DNA of 64,000 nucleotides from Kutzneria chonburiensis (GCF_028622115.1 NZ_CP097263.1:7440001-7504000), one strand, 5' to 3'. Shown: positions 15,536 through 24,580, numbered from the stretch's first letter. Numbers and translations: made by a program. Notes: generated by a model not told the origin, from the letters alone.

Positions 15536-17173
15536 GTGACGTCTTCGGTGCTGCTCGACGCCGGTGTGGTGACCCGCTGCCGGCGGCGCGTGCACCTGGA
15601 GAACGACCCGACCATGGCCGACGCCCCCAAGGCCGCCCCGGATCCCACCGGTGAGCAGCGCCGGGCCGACGCGATGGCCCACCGCCGGGCCGTCGCCGAC
15701 CGGATGGCCACCATGGCCGGCTCGGCCTGGACGGAGATCCCGCTCGACGCCAAGGCGTCGGATCGCGAGCGGGCCACCGTGGCCGCGCTCTCAGCCGGCG
15801 CGCCATTCGTGTGGGCCCCGCAGCTGCCGCGTGACCAGTCCGGCGGCCGTCGCGGCGGCATCGACCTGCTGGTCCGCGTGAGCACGGGCTATGTCCCGGT
15901 GCTGGTGGTCCGGCACAAGGTCACCGATCCCGGCACCGGCGCCCGGACGTCGCCGCTGAGCGAGCCGACGCCGATGGGCATCCGCTCCGACCCGCTGCGC
16001 AAGGTCCGCCCGCAGCCCCGTGACCAGCTCCGGCTGGCCCACGCCCAGCGGATGTTGCAGGCCAGCGGGTTCGCCGCCAGCGGCCGGTCCTACGGCGGCG
16101 TGGTCGGCATGGACGCCGATGTCGTGCTCTGGCACGACCTGGACGCGCCGACCTGGCCCGGGGCCCGGACCGCGCTGTCCGAGTACGACATGCGCTTCGC
16201 CGACCGGCTGGCCGTGGCCAATGCGGCGGCCAACGGCGGCGAGGCGCTGGCCCGGCCGTCCCGGATCGTCGAGTGCCGCAGCTGCCCGTGGTGGCCGGTC
16301 TGCGACCAGGCGCTGAACGAGGCCCGCGACGTGAGCCTGGTCGTCCGTGGCGAGGATGCGTTCGCGCTGCGCAAGCTGGGCGTCTCCACGGTCGACGAGC
16401 TGGCGGCGATGGATCCGGCGACCAAGCTGGCCACGCCGCTGGTCGGCATGCCGCTGTTCGACGCCGTGGTGCTGGCCCGGGCCTGGCTGCGGGACCTCAC
16501 CGTGGTCCGCCGGGTGCGCAAGGTCCGGGTGGCGCGGGCCGACGTCGAGGTCGACATCGACATGGAGAGCTTCGGCGACGCCGGGGCGTACATGTGGGGC
16601 TGCCTGCTCAGCGGCAAGGACATTGGCGAACGGCAGGGCTACCGGCCGTTCGTCACCTGGGAGCCGCTGCCCGACGACGACGAGGCCCGGTCCTTCGGCG
16701 AGTTCTGGACGTGGCTGATGCTCGTGCGCACCAAGGCTTTGGCGCACGGCCTGACGTTCAGGGCCTACTGCTACAACGAGTTGGCCGAGAACCGGTGGCT
16801 GCTGTCGTCGGCCGAGCGCTTCGCCGGCAAGCCCGGCGTGCCGACCGTGGCGCAGGTAAACGCATTCATCCGCGACCCCGCCTGGGTCGACGTGTTCGGC
16901 GTGGTCCGCGACCAGTTCCTGTGCGCGCACGGCAAGGGCTTGAAGATCATCGCCCCGGTGGCCGGTTTCCACTGGCGCGACCCCGAGGCCGGCGGCGAGA
17001 ACTCCATGCGCTGGTACCGCGACGCCGTCGGCATGGACGGCGCGCCGGCCGAGGTGTCGCAGCGGCAGCGCCTGCTCGAGTACAACGAGGACGACGTGCA
17101 CGCCACGTTGGCACTGCGGCAGTGGATGAGCTCGCCGGCGATGGCCGAACTGCCCTTCGCCGGCGACCTCTGA
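15536..17173 (+). CDS. TM0106-family RecB-like nuclease with RNase H-like domain
   Basis: A 545-residue protein. The N-terminal half is a PD-(D/E)XK, Cas4/AddB-like fold. Cys15 and the cluster C247-x2-C250-x5-C256 (ECRSCPWWPVC) are placed as four ligands of an iron-sulfur cluster. GGID (Asp110) and VVRHK (Lys128) mark the catalytic strand pair, but the Glu expected two residues before the Lys is Arg126. The C-terminal half is a DEDD exonuclease-like RNase H domain (VDIDMES, then YNEDDVHATLAL). A role in DNA repair or defence is likely. No helicase gene is adjacent. Confidence 0.8.
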   Translation: MTSSVLLDAGVVTRCRRRVHLENDPTMADAPKAAPDPTGEQRRADAMAHRRAVADRMATMAGSAWTEIPLDAKASDRERATVAALSAGAPFVWAPQLPRDQSGGRRGGIDLLVRVSTGYVPVLVVRHKVTDPGTGARTSPLSEPTPMGIRSDPLRKVRPQPRDQLRLAHAQRMLQASGFAASGRSYGGVVGMDADVVLWHDLDAPTWPGARTALSEYDMRFADRLAVANAAANGGEALARPSRIVECRSCPWWPVCDQALNEARDVSLVVRGEDAFALRKLGVSTVDELAAMDPATKLATPLVGMPLFDAVVLARAWLRDLTVVRRVRKVRVARADVEVDIDMESFGDAGAYMWGCLLSGKDIGERQGYRPFVTWEPLPDDDEARSFGEFWTWLMLVRTKALAHGLTFRAYCYNELAENRWLLSSAERFAGKPGVPTVAQVNAFIRDPAWVDVFGVVRDQFLCAHGKGLKIIAPVAGFHWRDPEAGGENSMRWYRDAVGMDGAPAEVSQRQRLLEYNEDDVHATLALRQWMSSPAMAELPFAGDL

Positions 17174-18015
17174 GAACGCTTCGAAGCTGTGAACGGACCA
17201 TTCCTAAACTCCGAGTTGAGGAATGGTCCGTTCCAAAGGCCGGGGCTGGACAGATGGCTAGCGGGGGCCATGCGGAGGGAGCCGTCCATGCGGATGACCT
17301 CGCCGTTCAGGTAGTCGTGCTCGACGATGGCCACGGCCAGCTGGGCGTACTCGTCGGGACGGCCGAGGCGCTTCGGGAACGGCACGCCGGCGGCCAGGCC
17401 CGCGCGGAACTCGTCGGAGACGCCGGCCAGCATCGGGGTGTCGATGATGCCGGGCGCGATCGTCATCACGCGGATGCCGGAAGACGCCAGCTCACGGGCG
17501 GCCGGCAGGGTGAGACCGACGACGCCGCCCTTGGACGAGGAGTACGCGGCCTGCCCGATCTGGCCGTCGAACGCGGCCACGGAGGCGGTGTTGATCACGA
17601 CGCCGCGCTGGTTGTCCTCGAGCGCCGGGGTCTTGGCGATGGCGTCGGCGGCCAGCCGCAGCACGTTGAACGTGCCGATCAGGTTGACCTCGATGACCTT
17701 CCGGTACGTGTCCAGGTCGTGCGGGCCGTTCTTGCCCACGATCCGACCGGCCGTGCCCACGCCGGCGCAGTTGACCGTGATGCGCAGCGGCGCACCGGCG
17801 GCGACCACGGTGTCCACCGCGGCCTGCACCTGCTCCGGGCTGGTGACGTCCGCCTCGACGTAGGTCACGCCGTCGACGGCCTCGGCGTTGGCGACGGCCT
17901 TGGGCAGGTCGAGCGCGAACACCTTGGCGCCACGGGCGGCCAGCGCCCGCGCGGTCGCCCCACCCAGCCCGGAAGCCCCACCGGTCACGATCGCCGCGTT
18001 GTCAGAGATCTGCAT
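16771..18015 (-). CDS. SDR oxidoreductase with lost stop codon (C-terminal read-through)
   Basis: The first 251 residues are a complete classical short-chain dehydrogenase of the HSD10/3-hydroxyacyl-CoA dehydrogenase type: TGGASGLG (11-18) for NAD(P), Ser145, Tyr158 and Lys162 as catalytic residues, and the usual end DGSLRMAP (244-251). Relatives stop there. Here the frame runs on 163 residues, through the hairpin at 17191-17233 and antisense into the nuclease gene. A TAG sits at 17260-17258, exactly one base out of frame, so a single-base deletion (natural or sequencing error) best explains it. The functional gene is probably 17258-18015. Confidence 0.75.
   Translation of the reverse strand: MQISDNAAIVTGGASGLGGATARALAARGAKVFALDLPKAVANAEAVDGVTYVEADVTSPEQVQAAVDTVVAAGAPLRITVNCAGVGTAGRIVGKNGPHDLDTYRKVIEVNLIGTFNVLRLAADAIAKTPALEDNQRGVVINTASVAAFDGQIGQAAYSSSKGGVVGLTLPAARELASSGIRVMTIAPGIIDTPMLAGVSDEFRAGLAAGVPFPKRLGRPDEYAQLAVAIVEHDYLNGEVIRMDGSLRMAPASHLSSPGLWNGPFLNSEFRNGPFTASKRSQRSPAKGSSAIAGELIHCRSANVACTSSSLYSSRRCRCDTSAGAPSMPTASRYQRMEFSPPASGSRQWKPATGAMIFKPLPCAHRNWSRTTPNTSTQAGSRMNAFTCATVGTPGLPAKRSADDSSHRFSANSL
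17191..17233. terminator. Bidirectional hairpin terminator between convergent genes
   Basis: GAACGGACCATTCCT (17191-17205) and AGGAATGGTCCGTTC (17219-17233) are perfect 15-bp complements. Inside, AACT/AGTT extend the stem past one mismatch around a CCG loop. It lies between the nuclease stop (17173) and the expected SDR stop (about 17258), where a shared terminator belongs. Confidence 0.75.
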
Positions 18016-18041
18016 TCGGCGAGGCTAACCTGCTGTATCGA

Positions 18042-18155
18042 TCAGACGTCGTGTCGGTCGGAGGGGCCCTGCATCAGCCGCAGCATCACCAGCAGCGGCA
18101 GGGCCACCACCAGCGCGCCACCCACGAACAGGCCCGCGATCTGCAGAAGTTCCAT
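18042..18155 (-). CDS. Small single-pass membrane protein (37 aa)
   Basis: An uncatalogued short reading frame. Its product starts MELLQIAGLFVGGALVV, continues ALPLLVMLRLMQGP and ends SDRHDV. One transmembrane helix (about residues 5-27) is followed by a short charged cytoplasmic-type tail. No good ribosome-binding site is visible. It lies 27 nt upstream of the SDR gene on the same strand and may share its transcript. The clean hydrophobic-then-charged layout supports a real gene, but homology was not tested. Confidence 0.5.
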   Translation of the reverse strand: MELLQIAGLFVGGALVVALPLLVMLRLMQGPSDRHDV

Positions 18156-18243
18156 GTCAACAAGGGTGCGCGACGGCAGGCTGAGCCCGCGTCGGCCGCA
18201 GGTGCCGTTCCGGCCTCCTACCGGGGGATGACCAGCATCACAC

Positions 18244-19206
18244 TCAGCGACGACCCGGCGGACATATTTCGTCCAGGAGATCCAGGTCGGCGGGGCTGAG
18301 CGCGAACTCGCCGGCGCGGGCGTTGGACCGCACCTGTTCCGGACTGGTCGCGCCGCAGATCACCGAGGCGACAGTGGGCTGCGCGGCCAGCCAGCCGATG
18401 GCCAGCCGCACCATCGGCGCGTCCCGCTCCTCGGCGAAGGCTCGCAGTTTCTCGATCCGCTCCCACGGCGCCTCGGACAGCAGCCGTTCCCGGCCGGCCA
18501 GACGGGAGCCGACCGGAGGTTCGCCATCCTGCCGGTACTTGCCGGTCAGCAGGCCGTTGGCCAGCGGGAAGTACGGCAGCAGCCCGAGGCCGAAGCGGCC
18601 GCAGGCCGGCAGCACCTCGCGCTCCACCTCCCGCTCCAGCAGCGAGTAGTGGTTCTGCGCGGACACCGGCGCGGCCACGTGCTCGGTCTGCGCGGTCCAG
18701 GACGCGTCGGCGATCTGCCAGCCGGCCAGGTTGCAGTGGCCGACATAGCGGATCTTGCCCTCGTGCACGAGGTCGTCCAGCACGGACAGCGTCTCGGCCA
18801 GCGGCGTGCGCGGATCCGGCCGGTGCAGCTGGTACAGGTCGATCCATTCGGTGTTCAGCCGCCGCAGCGAGGACTCGACGGCCCGCCGCACGTACCGTCG
18901 GGAGCCGCGGGCACCGAAGTCGGGACCGTTGACCCCCTGCATGTCCACGCCGAACTTGGTCGCGATGACGGCGTGCTCGCGGCGCCCGGACAGCGCTTGC
19001 CCGAGCAGCTCCTCGCTGCGGCCGCGCGGCGCGCCGTACACGTCGGCCACGTCGAAGAAGGTGATTCCGTTGTCCAGCGCGGCTTCCACCACGGCGCGGG
19101 CCCCGGCCAGCGTCTCCGTCGATGTCCCGGGACGACCGAGGTTGTTGCAGCCGAGCCCGACGGTGCTGACGACAAGACCGGAATGCCCGAGGCGACGTTG
19201 CTCCAC
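18244..19206 (-). CDS. Aldo/keto reductase
   Basis: A 320-residue NADPH-dependent oxidoreductase of the AKR fold. All four catalytic residues are present: Asp52 and Tyr57 in DVADVYG, Lys84 in ATKFG and His128 in LYQLHRPD. The C-terminal cofactor loop is ICGATSPEQVRSNA. The closest style is the AKR11/YajO-type group of general carbonyl reductases, substrate unknown. It stands alone on the minus strand and is divergent from ugd. Confidence 0.88.
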   Translation of the reverse strand: MEQRRLGHSGLVVSTVGLGCNNLGRPGTSTETLAGARAVVEAALDNGITFFDVADVYGAPRGRSEELLGQALSGRREHAVIATKFGVDMQGVNGPDFGARGSRRYVRRAVESSLRRLNTEWIDLYQLHRPDPRTPLAETLSVLDDLVHEGKIRYVGHCNLAGWQIADASWTAQTEHVAAPVSAQNHYSLLEREVEREVLPACGRFGLGLLPYFPLANGLLTGKYRQDGEPPVGSRLAGRERLLSEAPWERIEKLRAFAEERDAPMVRLAIGWLAAQPTVASVICGATSPEQVRSNARAGEFALSPADLDLLDEICPPGRR

Positions 19207-19339
19207 GGGCGGTCACCCTAATCCGTGGGTAGCGCCACCGGGTGTTCACCACCTGTACGGCCTAAGCCAGCGGGCCCGTCAACTCCGCCTGCGAACGTCG
19301 GGAACGGAGACTCCTGCGACCAGGTCGGGGTGGTGCGAG

Positions 19340-20653
19340 GTGTTCGCTCGTCGAATCGCGGTGATCGGGACCGGGTACGTCGGTCTCACCACGGGGGCCT
19401 GTCTGGCCTCGCTGGGGCACCACGTGGTGTGCGCGGACGTGGACGTGGCCAAGGTCGAGCGGCTGCGGGCCGGCAAGGTGACGATCCTGGAGCCGGGGCT
19501 GGCCGAGCTGGTGGCCGAGGGCCAGGCCGGTGGCCGGCTGGAGTTCGTGGTGGGCGCGGCGGCCGCGGTCGGCGACGCCGAGGTGGTGTTCCTGTGCGTG
19601 CCGACGCCGATGGGCCAGGGCGGCGCGGCCGATCTCGCCGCGGTGGAGTCGGTGATCGCCGAGGTGCGCACGATGCTGCCGGTCGGCAGCATCGTGGTGA
19701 ACAAGTCGACCGTGCCGGTCGGCACCGCGGCCCGGGTGTCCGGCCTGCTCAAGCGCAAGGACGTGCCGGTGGTGTCCAACCCGGAGTTCCTGCGTGAGGG
19801 CACGGCGGTGCACGACTTCCTCAACCCCGACCGCATCGTCGTCGGCTGCGACAGCCAGGACGCGGCCGAGCGGGTCGCCGCCCTGTACGCCCGCCTCGGC
19901 GCGCCGACCGTGCTGACCGACGCGGCCAGTGCCGAGATGGTCAAGTACGCGGCCAACTGCTTCCTGGCCATGAAGCTGTCCTACGTCAACGCGATCGCCG
20001 AGCTGTGCGAGCGGCTGGGGGCCGACGTCGCCGACGTGACCGAGGGCATGGGCTACGACCGCCGCATCGGCCAGTCCTTCCTGCAGCCCGGCCCCGGCTG
20101 GGGCGGCTCCTGCCTGCCCAAGGACACACAGGCGCTGCTCCAGGTCGCGGCGGCCGTCGGCTACGACTTCTCCTTGCTGCAAGCCACCATCGACACCAAC
20201 GCCCACCAGCGCCAGCTGATCGTGGCCAAGATCCGCGAGGCCGCCGGCGGACGGCTGCGGGGCAGCCGGATCGGCCTGCTCGGGCTGGCTTTCAAGGCCG
20301 GCACCAACGATCTCCGCGACTCGCCGGCATTGGCCGTGGCCGCGCTGCTGCGGGCCGAAGGCGCCGAGCTCACCGGCTACGACCCGGGCATCGCACACGA
20401 GGTCGACGGTGTGCGGGTGGTGTCGGACGCCTACGAGGTGGCCAAGGACGCCGACACCGTTGTGGTGCTGACCGAATGGCCGGAGTTCCGTGGCCTTGAC
20501 TGGTCCCGTATCGGCGAGCTGGCCGCCGGCTCGGTCGTGGTCGACACGCGGAACCACCTGGACCCGGACGCGTTGCGGCGCTGCGGCCTGACCTGGTGGG
20601 GCGTCGGCCGCGGTCATCTGGACGTGGGAAATTTGCTCGCTGCCGTGATCTGA
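19340..20653 (+). CDS. ugd: UDP-glucose 6-dehydrogenase
   Basis: A 437-residue enzyme that oxidises UDP-glucose to UDP-glucuronate in two NAD-dependent steps, supplying uronic acid for surface polysaccharide. Visible are the NAD site GTGYVGLTTG near the N-terminus, the central dimer helix, and the catalytic Cys258 in GGSCLPKD. The GTG at 19340 places the Rossmann motif at the family-typical position; a longer open frame upstream is antisense to the aldo/keto reductase. The glycan locus at 27-39 kb could use its product, though they are 6 kb apart. Confidence 0.9.
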   Translation: MFARRIAVIGTGYVGLTTGACLASLGHHVVCADVDVAKVERLRAGKVTILEPGLAELVAEGQAGGRLEFVVGAAAAVGDAEVVFLCVPTPMGQGGAADLAAVESVIAEVRTMLPVGSIVVNKSTVPVGTAARVSGLLKRKDVPVVSNPEFLREGTAVHDFLNPDRIVVGCDSQDAAERVAALYARLGAPTVLTDAASAEMVKYAANCFLAMKLSYVNAIAELCERLGADVADVTEGMGYDRRIGQSFLQPGPGWGGSCLPKDTQALLQVAAAVGYDFSLLQATIDTNAHQRQLIVAKIREAAGGRLRGSRIGLLGLAFKAGTNDLRDSPALAVAALLRAEGAELTGYDPGIAHEVDGVRVVSDAYEVAKDADTVVVLTEWPEFRGLDWSRIGELAAGSVVVDTRNHLDPDALRRCGLTWWGVGRGHLDVGNLLAAVI

Positions 20654-20660
20654 TGGGGGC

Positions 20661-22457
20661 ATGTTCACCACTCGCCCGGAGCTGACCGGCACGGTCGGCA
20701 TGGTTGCCTCGACCCACTGGCTCGCCTCCACCGCCGGCATGGCGGTGCTGGAGTCGGGCGGCAACGCGTTCGACGCCGCGGTGGCGGCCGGTTTCGTGTT
20801 GCAGGTGGTGGAGCCGCACCTGGTCGGCCCGGGCGGCGATATGCCGGCGATCTTCGCGACGGCCGCCGACCCGACGCCGCGAGTGCTGTGCGCGCAGGGC
20901 GTCGCGCCGGCCGGTGCGACCATCGAGCACTACCGGGGCGAGGGGCTGGACCTGGTGCCGGGCAGCGGTTTGCTGGCCGCCGTCGTGCCGGGCTCGTGGG
21001 ACGGCTGGCTGACGCTGCTGCGGGATCACGGCACCAAGTCGCTGCGGGACGTGCTGGGCTACGCCATCGGCTACGCCCGTAGCGGATTCCCTTTGGTGGA
21101 GCGGATTCCGGCCACGATCGAGGGCGTGCGGCAGCTGTTCGCCGAGCACTGGCCGACGTCGGCCGAGCTGTGGCTGCCCGGCGGCGAGGTGCCCAAGGCC
21201 GGCACTCTGTTCCGCAACCCGGCGCTGGCCGACACCTGGGAACGGCTGCTGCGTGAGGCGGAATCCGTTGGCGGCGCACGGGAATCGCAGATCGATGCGG
21301 CGCGAAACGCGTGGTACCAAGGGTTTGTCGCCGAGGAGATCGAGGCGTTCAGCCGCAAGCCGCACCGGGACGACTCCGGCCGTGATCACGCCGGAGTGCT
21401 GACGGGCCAGGACATGGCGTCCTGGTCGGCAACGTATGAGGACCCGGTGACCGTGCAGGTCGGGGATCGCACGCTGGCCAAGTGCGGGCCCTGGAGCCAG
21501 GGGCCGACGCTGGCGCAGCAGGTGTTGATGCTGCACGAGCTGCGGGACCGGCTTGCATACGTGGACGGCGTGCCGACCGCGGAGACCGTGCACCTGGCGA
21601 TCGAGGTGGCCAAACTGGCCTTCGCCGACCGCGAGGCGTGGTACGGCGACAGCGCCGAGGTGCCGATCGACGACCTGCTTTCCTCCCCGTACACGGCTTC
21701 GCGGCTGGCGTTGATCGAGGACACGGCTTCGCTGGAACTGCGGCCGGGTTCGCCGGGTGGTCGCACGCCGAAGCTGCCGTCGTACATCGCCGAAGGGCGG
21801 GGCGTCGGCGGCGGCGATTCGCCGATGAACGCGGCGGTCGGCGAGCCGACGGTCACCCGTGAGGGGCAGATGCGCGGCGACACCGTGCACATCGACGTGG
21901 TCGACCGCTGGGGCAACGTCATCTCGGTGACGCCGTCCGGCGGCTGGCTCCAGTCGTCGCCGACGATCCCGTCGCTGGGCTTCGCGCTCGGCAGCCGGGC
22001 CCAGATGTTCTGGCTGGAGGAGGGGCTGCCGGCGTCGCTCGTGCCGGGCAAGCGGCCACGGACCACGCTGAGCCCGTCGCTCGCCTTCCGGGATGGTGCG
22101 CCGCTGGCCTTCGGCACGCCCGGCGGCGACCAGCAGGACCAGTGGCAGCTGTGCTTCTGGCTGGCCCACACCGTCGGCGGGCTGAACCTCCAGGCCTCGA
22201 TCGACGCGCCGATGTGGCACTCCGCCGCGTTCCCGCTGTCGTTCTATCCGCGCAGCTGGCAGCCGGGCGAGCTGGTGGCCGAGTCGCGGCTCGGGGCTCA
22301 GGCTTTTGCGGATTTGCGGGCTCGTGGTCACCGGGTCGTGGACGCCGGCGAGTGGGCGCTGGGCCGGCTGTCCGCGGTGTCCCGCGACCCGGCGACCGGA
22401 CTGCTGTACGGGGCGGCCAACGCCCGCGGCACGCAGGGCTACGCGGTCGGCCGTTGA
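20661..22457 (+). CDS. Gamma-glutamyltransferase family protein
   Basis: A 598-residue member of the Ntn-hydrolase GGT family. These are made as a precursor and cleave themselves before a conserved Thr, which then becomes the nucleophile. The best candidate is Thr408 in GDTVHIDVVDRWGN, which matches the family pattern. The N-terminal part has GGNAFDAAVA and GPGGD as expected. No signal peptide is seen, unlike secreted GGTs, so it is probably cytoplasmic and may act as an acylase or amidohydrolase. It starts 7 nt after ugd. Confidence 0.85.
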   Translation: MFTTRPELTGTVGMVASTHWLASTAGMAVLESGGNAFDAAVAAGFVLQVVEPHLVGPGGDMPAIFATAADPTPRVLCAQGVAPAGATIEHYRGEGLDLVPGSGLLAAVVPGSWDGWLTLLRDHGTKSLRDVLGYAIGYARSGFPLVERIPATIEGVRQLFAEHWPTSAELWLPGGEVPKAGTLFRNPALADTWERLLREAESVGGARESQIDAARNAWYQGFVAEEIEAFSRKPHRDDSGRDHAGVLTGQDMASWSATYEDPVTVQVGDRTLAKCGPWSQGPTLAQQVLMLHELRDRLAYVDGVPTAETVHLAIEVAKLAFADREAWYGDSAEVPIDDLLSSPYTASRLALIEDTASLELRPGSPGGRTPKLPSYIAEGRGVGGGDSPMNAAVGEPTVTREGQMRGDTVHIDVVDRWGNVISVTPSGGWLQSSPTIPSLGFALGSRAQMFWLEEGLPASLVPGKRPRTTLSPSLAFRDGAPLAFGTPGGDQQDQWQLCFWLAHTVGGLNLQASIDAPMWHSAAFPLSFYPRSWQPGELVAESRLGAQAFADLRARGHRVVDAGEWALGRLSAVSRDPATGLLYGAANARGTQGYAVGR

Positions 22458-22540
22458 CCGCTCGTTCCACGTGGAACGTAGTTCGCTTTGCCGCCTCGTG
22501 ACGTACGCGGGGCGGCGGCCGATGTCGTAGCGTCGCCGGT

Positions 22541-23617
22541 GTGCGCCGGTCGCGGAAGACACTCCTGCTTCCCATTCCGTTCGCGATCGCTTGCCTGCTG
22601 ATCGCGGTCACCAGCGCGCACTGGCACCAGCCGCCGCTGCAGCTCAGTGAGCTCGACGTGGTCTGGATGCTGTCCGGCGCGGTGCCGCTGTTCTGGCGCA
22701 AGCGCTGGCCGTACGTGGTGTTCGCGGTGTCGACCGTGCTGGCGTTCAGCTACCTCTACTCCGGCCGGCCGTTCGGGCCGACTCCGGTGTTCTCGGCGCT
22801 GGCGCTGTACACGCTGGCCAAGCGCGTCGGGCCACTGCGGTCGACGATCGCCGCGGTGGTGTTGATCGCCGGTTTCGAAGTCGCGCAGTTCGCGACTGGC
22901 GGCGATATCAGCGACGTGCGCTACGTGGTGTTCGTGCCGGTCGCGGTGTCCATCGGCGTCGCGGCGCGGTACGTGAGCGTCAATCGCCGGTCGCAGTACG
23001 AGGTCTTCGAGGAGCGGGCCCGGCGGATCGCCGAGGAGGAGCGCCTGCGCATCGCCCGCGAGGTGCACGACGTCGTCGCGCATAGCCTGGCGATGATCAA
23101 CGTGCAGGCCGGCGTGGGGGCGCACGTCGCCGACCGGCGGCCCGAGGAGGCCAAGCAGGCGCTGCTGGCGATCAAGGAGGCATCCAAGGCAGCGCTGGTC
23201 GACCTGCGCGCGACGCTCGGCGTGCTGCGGTCGGGGGAGGAACGGGCCCCGGCCCCGAGCCTGTCCCGGTTGGGTGAGCTTGTGGAGTCCGCACGAAGCG
23301 CCGGGTTGTCGGTCGACGTCAGCGGCGGTCCGGGTGAGCTGCCGGCGCCGGTCGACTCGACGGCGTACCGGATCGTGCAGGAGGCGCTGACCAACACCGT
23401 TCGGCACGCGGTGGACGCGCGTACCGTCACCCTGCGGTTCTCACGGGACGACGAGCGCTTCGTGATCGAGGTGCATGACGACGGCCGGCCGGTGGAAGCC
23501 TTGGTGGGCAACGGAATTCGTGGCATGCGGGAACGGGCGCTGGCGCTGGGCGGCACGCTGGAGGCGCGGTCGCGGGACGAAGGGGGATTCGTGGTGCGGG
23601 CGGAGCTGCCGCTATGA
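22541..23617 (+). CDS. NarL-type sensor histidine kinase
   Basis: A 358-residue membrane kinase. The N-terminal 145 residues hold four to five helices with almost no extracytoplasmic domain, then a short coiled linker. The HisKA_3 domain has phospho-acceptor His176 in REVHDVVAHS. The ATPase part shows the N-box EALTNTVRHA and the glycine box GNGIRGMRERALALGG. It overlaps its response regulator by 4 nt. The small sensor region suggests it reads a membrane or envelope signal. The target genes are unknown. Confidence 0.9.
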   Translation: MRRSRKTLLLPIPFAIACLLIAVTSAHWHQPPLQLSELDVVWMLSGAVPLFWRKRWPYVVFAVSTVLAFSYLYSGRPFGPTPVFSALALYTLAKRVGPLRSTIAAVVLIAGFEVAQFATGGDISDVRYVVFVPVAVSIGVAARYVSVNRRSQYEVFEERARRIAEEERLRIAREVHDVVAHSLAMINVQAGVGAHVADRRPEEAKQALLAIKEASKAALVDLRATLGVLRSGEERAPAPSLSRLGELVESARSAGLSVDVSGGPGELPAPVDSTAYRIVQEALTNTVRHAVDARTVTLRFSRDDERFVIEVHDDGRPVEALVGNGIRGMRERALALGGTLEARSRDEGGFVVRAELPL

Positions 23618-24279
23618 CGATCAAGGTGGTGCTGGCCGACGACCAGGGCCTGGTCCGGGCCGGCTTCCGACTGCTGCTGGAGACCGAGGACGGCTTCGAG
23701 GTGTGCGGGGAGGCCGGCGACGGCGCGCGGGCCGTCGAGCTGGCCCGGGAGCATCGGCCGGACGTGGTCGTGATGGACATCCGGATGCCCGGTGTCGACG
23801 GGCTCGTGGCGACCCGGCAGATCACCTCGGACCCGTCGCTGGCCGGCGTGAAGGTGTTGGTGCTGACCACTTTCGACGTCGACGAATACGTGTTCGAGGC
23901 GTTGCGCTCGGGCGCTTCGGGCTTCCTGCTGAAGGACACCGAACCGGTCGACCTGCTGCACGCCATCCGGGTCATCGCCGCCGGCGAGGCGCTGCTCGCG
24001 CCGACCGTGACCCGGCGGCTGATCTCCGAATTCGCCAACCGGCCCGAACACCGTCGCCCCGACCCGGCCGCGCTGCGTGAGCTGACCGAGCGGGAACGCG
24101 AGGTGTTGGCGCTGGTCGCCGGCGGACTGTCCAACGAGGAGATCGCCGAGCACCTGGTGATCAGTCCGGCGACCTCGCGGACCCATGTCAGCCGCATCAT
24201 GACCAAGCTGGGCGCGCGGGACCGCGCCCAGCTCGTCGTGCTGGCCTACGAGTCGAAACTGGTCACGCCACGGGAGTGA
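23614..24279 (+). CDS. LuxR/NarL-family response regulator
   Basis: A 221-residue regulator. The receiver domain has acidic pocket residues ADDQ and phospho-acceptor Asp55 in VVVMDIRMPG. The C-terminal LuxR-type helix-turn-helix contains LTEREREVLALVAGGLSNEEI. It is cognate to the kinase it overlaps by 4 nt. It converges with the thioredoxin gene, overlapping 17 nt at the 3' ends. Confidence 0.92.
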   Translation: MTIKVVLADDQGLVRAGFRLLLETEDGFEVCGEAGDGARAVELAREHRPDVVVMDIRMPGVDGLVATRQITSDPSLAGVKVLVLTTFDVDEYVFEALRSGASGFLLKDTEPVDLLHAIRVIAAGEALLAPTVTRRLISEFANRPEHRRPDPAALRELTEREREVLALVAGGLSNEEIAEHLVISPATSRTHVSRIMTKLGARDRAQLVVLAYESKLVTPRE

Positions 24280-24580
24280 ACAGCTCCCGCTCCAGCGCGG
24301 CCTTCGGCTTGGCGCCGACGATCATCTTGACCACTTCGCCGTGGTGGAACAGCAACATCGTCGGCGCGGCCATGACCTGGTACCTGGTCGCGGTGACCTG
24401 GTTGGCGTCCAGGTCCATCTTCACGATGCCGATCTCCGGGTGCTCGTCGGCCAGCCGCTCCAACACCGGCCCGACCATGCGGCACGGGCCGCACCAGGTG
24501 GCCCAGAACTCCACCAGCACCGGCTTGTCGCTGGTCAGCACCCGCTCCGCGAAGTCCGCGTCGGTGACCGCTTGCAGCAT
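24263..24580 (-). CDS. Thioredoxin
   Basis: A 105-residue cytoplasmic thioredoxin with active site WCGPC (Cys30 and Cys33), cis-proline motif AAPT and the classic EFWATWCGPC strand. It reduces protein disulfides. The ATG at 24580 follows GGGGAGGAAT. Its 5' end overlaps the 3' end of the MerR-type gene by 46 nt in another frame, so the two are translationally linked. MerR-thioredoxin pairs occur in other actinobacteria and suggest redox-responsive control. Confidence 0.92.
   Translation of the reverse strand: MLQAVTDADFAERVLTSDKPVLVEFWATWCGPCRMVGPVLERLADEHPEIGIVKMDLDANQVTATRYQVMAAPTMLLFHHGEVVKMIVGAKPKAALERELFTPVA

Noticed and set aside
19262-20923. 553-codon open frame opposite ugd
   Set aside because: Antisense shadow; the plus strand encodes an unmistakable UDP-glucose dehydrogenase.
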